A stretch of DNA of 36,069 nt, from positions 1 to 36,069 of the forward strand of contig CAIJED010000087.1 in assembly GCA_903819595.1 (NCBI GenBank), read 5' to 3'. The position numbers and the translations under genes are program-made. The notes beneath the pieces were generated by a model, which did no database searches, was not told the DNA's origin, and worked only from the letters and a program-made list of their open reading frames with translations. Positions 34,495 through 36,069 of this stretch are shown one piece after another. Each line of letters starts with the position of its first letter. Within the stretch, counting starts at the first letter, position 1. Origin of the DNA: an uncultured Methanomicrobiales archaeon (GTDB lineage Archaea; Halobacteriota; Methanomicrobia; Methanomicrobiales; Methanospirillaceae).

Positions 34495-35124
34495 TCAGGT
34501 ATGACTGCGTGCAATATCGGCAAGGACGTGACCGACATCATTATACATTTCCATAACCCGTGCCATTCCTTCGTAGATATCCTTCAGTTTTATTATCAGG
34601 AGAAGGTCATCAGTCCTGAACAACCCGATGACCGCACGTGACAGCAGTTCGGTGGAGATATTATAGAGGCGGTTCGTTTCACTCGCATGTTTCGCCACCT
34701 CATCCGCCTTTTTCAGGGTTGCCAGGTCATCGATCGCATGTGAGATCTCCACACTGGAGAGTACCATCAGGTAGGAGAATTCCTTCAGCATGTCATCGGA
34801 CCCTGGGATACCATAATTACAGAGCTGGTGCGTGACCCGGTCGATACGGTCCAGTACGTTGTCGAGGGCCGGGGCAAGCCTCGAAATTTCGTCCGGTTCA
34901 AGGGGGGTGATGAGCGATTCGTTCAGTTTTTCATAGATCTGCCGGGTCACATCGTCTGCAAGGTGTTCCAGCTGGCGTACCTTGTGCCCCTTTTCCGTGC
35001 CCCCTGGAAGTTCGTGGGTAATCTCGTTGAGTGTTACCGCAGCTTCACTGATTTTTTCTGCCATGTCCTTAAAGAGGGTAAAAAAAATCCGGTCTTCAGG
35101 GAGTATCAGGTCACGTATGCGCAT
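34495..35124 (-). CDS. DUF47 (PhoU-like) protein (copy 2)
   Basis: 209 aa, the same length as copy 1. 'ILPEDRIFFTLFKDMAEKIS', 'RQLEHLADDVTRQIYEKLNE' and the acidic 'TPLEPDEISRLAPALDNVLD' mark the PhoU-like four-helix fold. First gene of the DUF47-PiT-DUF47-PiT series. A TATA-like box lies about 35 bp upstream of the ATG. Likely regulator of the adjacent carrier. Confidence 0.93.
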   Translation of the reverse strand: MRIRDLILPEDRIFFTLFKDMAEKISEAAVTLNEITHELPGGTEKGHKVRQLEHLADDVTRQIYEKLNESLITPLEPDEISRLAPALDNVLDRIDRVTHQLCNYGIPGSDDMLKEFSYLMVLSSVEISHAIDDLATLKKADEVAKHASETNRLYNISTELLSRAVIGLFRTDDLLLIIKLKDIYEGMARVMEMYNDVGHVLADIARSHT

Positions 35125-35154
35125 GAATTGTCCAGTCAGATCCTGTGCATATGA

Positions 35155-35164
35155 CTATAAAAAC
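35155..35164 (-). promoter_or_regulatory. TATA box of the phosphate operon
   Basis: Plus-strand CTATAAAAAC (minus GTTTTTATAG), centred about 35 bp ahead of the ATG at 35124, would leave a leader of roughly 9 nt. Confidence 0.5.
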
Positions 35165-35197
35165 ATAATGGACTAAATCATGACAATTTCGAAAAAA

Positions 35198-35239
35198 GCA
35201 TCGCCCTGACGGGAATTAAACCCATGACCCCTGCGATGC
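35198..35239 (-). other. tRNA-like minihelix (tRNA 3'-half remnant or terminator)
   Basis: On the minus strand a perfect 7-bp stem GCATCGC/GCGATGC encloses a T-arm-like hairpin ATGGG-TTTAATT-CCCGT, followed by TTTTTT. D and anticodon arms are absent. It begins 7 nt after the 3' end of tRNA-Ala. Confidence 0.5.
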
Positions 35240-35246
35240 CAGAATA

Positions 35247-35318
35247 TGGACTGGGCGGGAATTGAACCCGCGGCCTCTCCCATGCCAAGGGAGCGTAATA
35301 CCACTTTACCACCAGCCC
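35247..35318 (-). tRNA. tRNA-Ala (GGC)
   Basis: Acceptor GGGCTGG/CCAGTCC contains the G3-U70 pair that defines alanine tRNAs, with A73. Anticodon arm CTCCC-TTGGCAT-GGGAG gives anticodon GGC. T-arm CGGG-TTCAATT-CCCG is intact. CCA is not encoded and there is no intron. Confidence 0.93.
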
Positions 35319-35328
35319 ACTGAGATCC

Positions 35329-35348
35329 TTTTGCGACGAGTTGCAAAA
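35329..35348. repeat. Small perfect hairpin between tRNA-Ala and the tRNA remnant
   Basis: TTTTGC (35329-35334) and GCAAAA (35343-35348) form a 6-bp stem with an 8-nt loop. It may be a processing or termination signal. Confidence 0.35.
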
Positions 35349-35366
35349 ACACGTCCAATCAAGTTT

Positions 35367-35408
35367 GAACAATACCAGGGTTGCGATCTACCCCTGAGCT
35401 ATCGACCC
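35367..35408 (-). pseudogene. Decayed 5' half of a tRNA, possibly tRNA-Thr (GGU)
   Basis: The minus strand reads GGGTCGA-TAGCTC-AGGGGTA-GATC, a D-arm with one mismatch, then CAACC-CTGGTAT-TGTTC, an anticodon arm with broken end pairs and GGT in the anticodon place. No matching T-arm or TCGACCC acceptor half follows. Confidence 0.55.
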
Positions 35409-35528
35409 GCTCTAACTGTATAGGATGCCATCAGTTAAAAGAATTGTTTTATGAAACTGGGGATTGAGCCACCCATTCAGGGTCACTCCCCGGTTGCTTC
35501 ACATTGTGATGTGCCAACACTCTTTTCA

Positions 35529-36069
35529 TCAGGTGTGGTGATGAGCGTTACCATCCCCACATTCAGGTGACCCGCAGGTACATCCGGTCCGTTCAAATGA
35601 GCCAAGGAAACGTTCCCGGGCATCGGAAAGGTGGCTATCGGTAATCACGACACCATTTGACAGGTACCGGACAAGGAGCGGCTTTGCGTGGGCTGGGGCT
35701 GGGGCACCCTCCGGGAGGACGATATGGTAGCGGTCCGGTAGTTCATAGACCTGTTTTACACCGCTCCTCTTTCCCCGTTTTGCATACATCGCGCCTTCAA
35801 TCTCCACGATATCCATCGCAAAATCAATGACCGGGGCACTGGCAATCGCCCCGCCGATACCAAATGCATCGACGATATCACGGTAGTTGATCACATCATC
35901 CCGTGTTACGCCACCAGACAGGAATATCTTTACACCCGGGTACCCGTGAATATCAAGTTCCCAGCGTACTTCATTGATGATCGCCCTCATGTTGCCGCGG
36001 CGGGAACGTGGAGTATCGAGTCGGACTGCTGTTGCTCCGTTCCTGGCCGCTACCAGAGACTCCCGTTTC
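35529..36069 (-). CDS. pncB: Nicotinate phosphoribosyltransferase, C-terminal part
   Basis: The track begins at an internal Met (35990), but the frame stays open to the window edge ('ESLVAARNGATAVRLDTPRS'), so the gene is 5'-truncated by the window. 'ELDIHGYPGVKIFLSGGVTR' and 'DIVDAFGIGGAIASAPVIDF' form the phosphate-binding end of the type II PRT barrel. A short Cys/His tail follows ('CTCGSPECGDGNAHHHT'). It makes nicotinate mononucleotide from nicotinate for NAD salvage. Confidence 0.92.
   Translation of the reverse strand, partial: KRESLVAARNGATAVRLDTPRSRRGNMRAIINEVRWELDIHGYPGVKIFLSGGVTRDDVINYRDIVDAFGIGGAIASAPVIDFAMDIVEIEGAMYAKRGKRSGVKQVYELPDRYHIVLPEGAPAPAHAKPLLVRYLSNGVVITDSHLSDARERFLGSFERTGCTCGSPECGDGNAHHHT

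Noticed and set aside
35173-35372. Two minus ORFs of 61 and 64 aa
   Set aside because: They translate tRNA-Ala and its flanking remnant; phrases such as 'GFNSRQGD' are typical of translated T-arms.
35198-35408. A single split or intron-containing tRNA made of the 5' and 3' fragments around tRNA-Ala
   Set aside because: The 5' acceptor GGGTCGA does not pair with the 3' fragment, and a complete unrelated tRNA lies between them.
1-36069. CRISPR array, insertion sequence or prophage
   Set aside because: No spaced direct repeats, transposase, integrase or phage structural genes were found on either strand.

Overview
The window is a piece of a methanogenic archaeon's chromosome. Archaeal hallmarks are ABCE1/RLI, aPelota, an archaeal-type RqcH, a 53-residue Sec61-beta, the proteasome beta subunit next to the KH/beta-CASP factor aCPSF1, and AT-rich TATA boxes 22-27 bp upstream of start codons with almost no leader. 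The right-handed beta-helix surface protein, the PAS/winged-helix regulator, the bacterial-type ruvCAB operon and the Pit/DUF47 pairs fit Methanomicrobiales (Methanoregula/Methanosphaerula-like). That placement is an inference from gene content, and I cannot name a genus. No CRISPR array, insertion sequence, prophage or rRNA operon is visible.

Layout. (1) 1-1446: C-terminal part of an exported beta-helix (NosD-like) protein. (2) 1672-8444: a translation quality-control region. On the minus strand is a small EMC6-like membrane protein followed by ABCE1. After a structured 430-bp intergenic region, the plus strand carries RqcH, aPelota and a flavoprotein of the YhiN/RdsA family. (3) 8735-10060: a small zinc-ribbon protein, a frameshifted unknown gene, and a Sec61-beta gene too short for the ORF track; the last is divergent from an amidohydrolase around one palindromic TATA element. 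(4) 10112-16232, plus strand: amidohydrolase, UspA, four-CBS protein, PsmB, aCPSF1 and an MFS carrier. (5) 16522-18120: Ppx/GppA phosphatase with an HD domain. (6) 21554-18472, minus: a DtxR-like regulator with a Cys/His-rich tail followed by znuA-znuC-znuB. (7) 21632-22695: a PAS regulator divergent from a small unknown gene, with a cluster of CATTGC motifs between them. (8) 25116-22912, minus: ruvC, ruvA, ruvB. (9) 25240-27390, minus: polyphosphate kinase. (10) 27652-31457: an unknown gene, a Mut7-C protein, the AmrS radical SAM enzyme, a zinc ribbon, UMP kinase, tRNA-Pro(UGG) and endonuclease III. (11) 35124-31559, minus: a duplicated DUF47-Pit-DUF47-Pit phosphate operon. (12) 35198-35410: tRNA-Ala(GGC) flanked by two tRNA-like remnants. 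(13) 35529 to the edge: nicotinate phosphoribosyltransferase, cut by the window end.

How the genes work together. Three themes recur. One is ribosome rescue and recycling (ABCE1, RqcH, Pelota, a probable rRNA-modifying flavoenzyme and, more loosely, Sec61-beta, the proteasome and aCPSF1). One is phosphate and polyphosphate handling (Ppk1, Ppx/GppA, two Pit-DUF47 pairs). One is metal homeostasis (ZnuABC with its likely regulator). The most unusual items are the ribosome-directed cluster with an altered RqcH motif, the complete bacterial RuvABC set in an archaeon, the Cys-rich metal regulator, the symmetric divergent promoter at 10083, the U-tract just ahead of the terminator gene aCPSF1, and the tRNA remnants at 35.2-35.4 kb.
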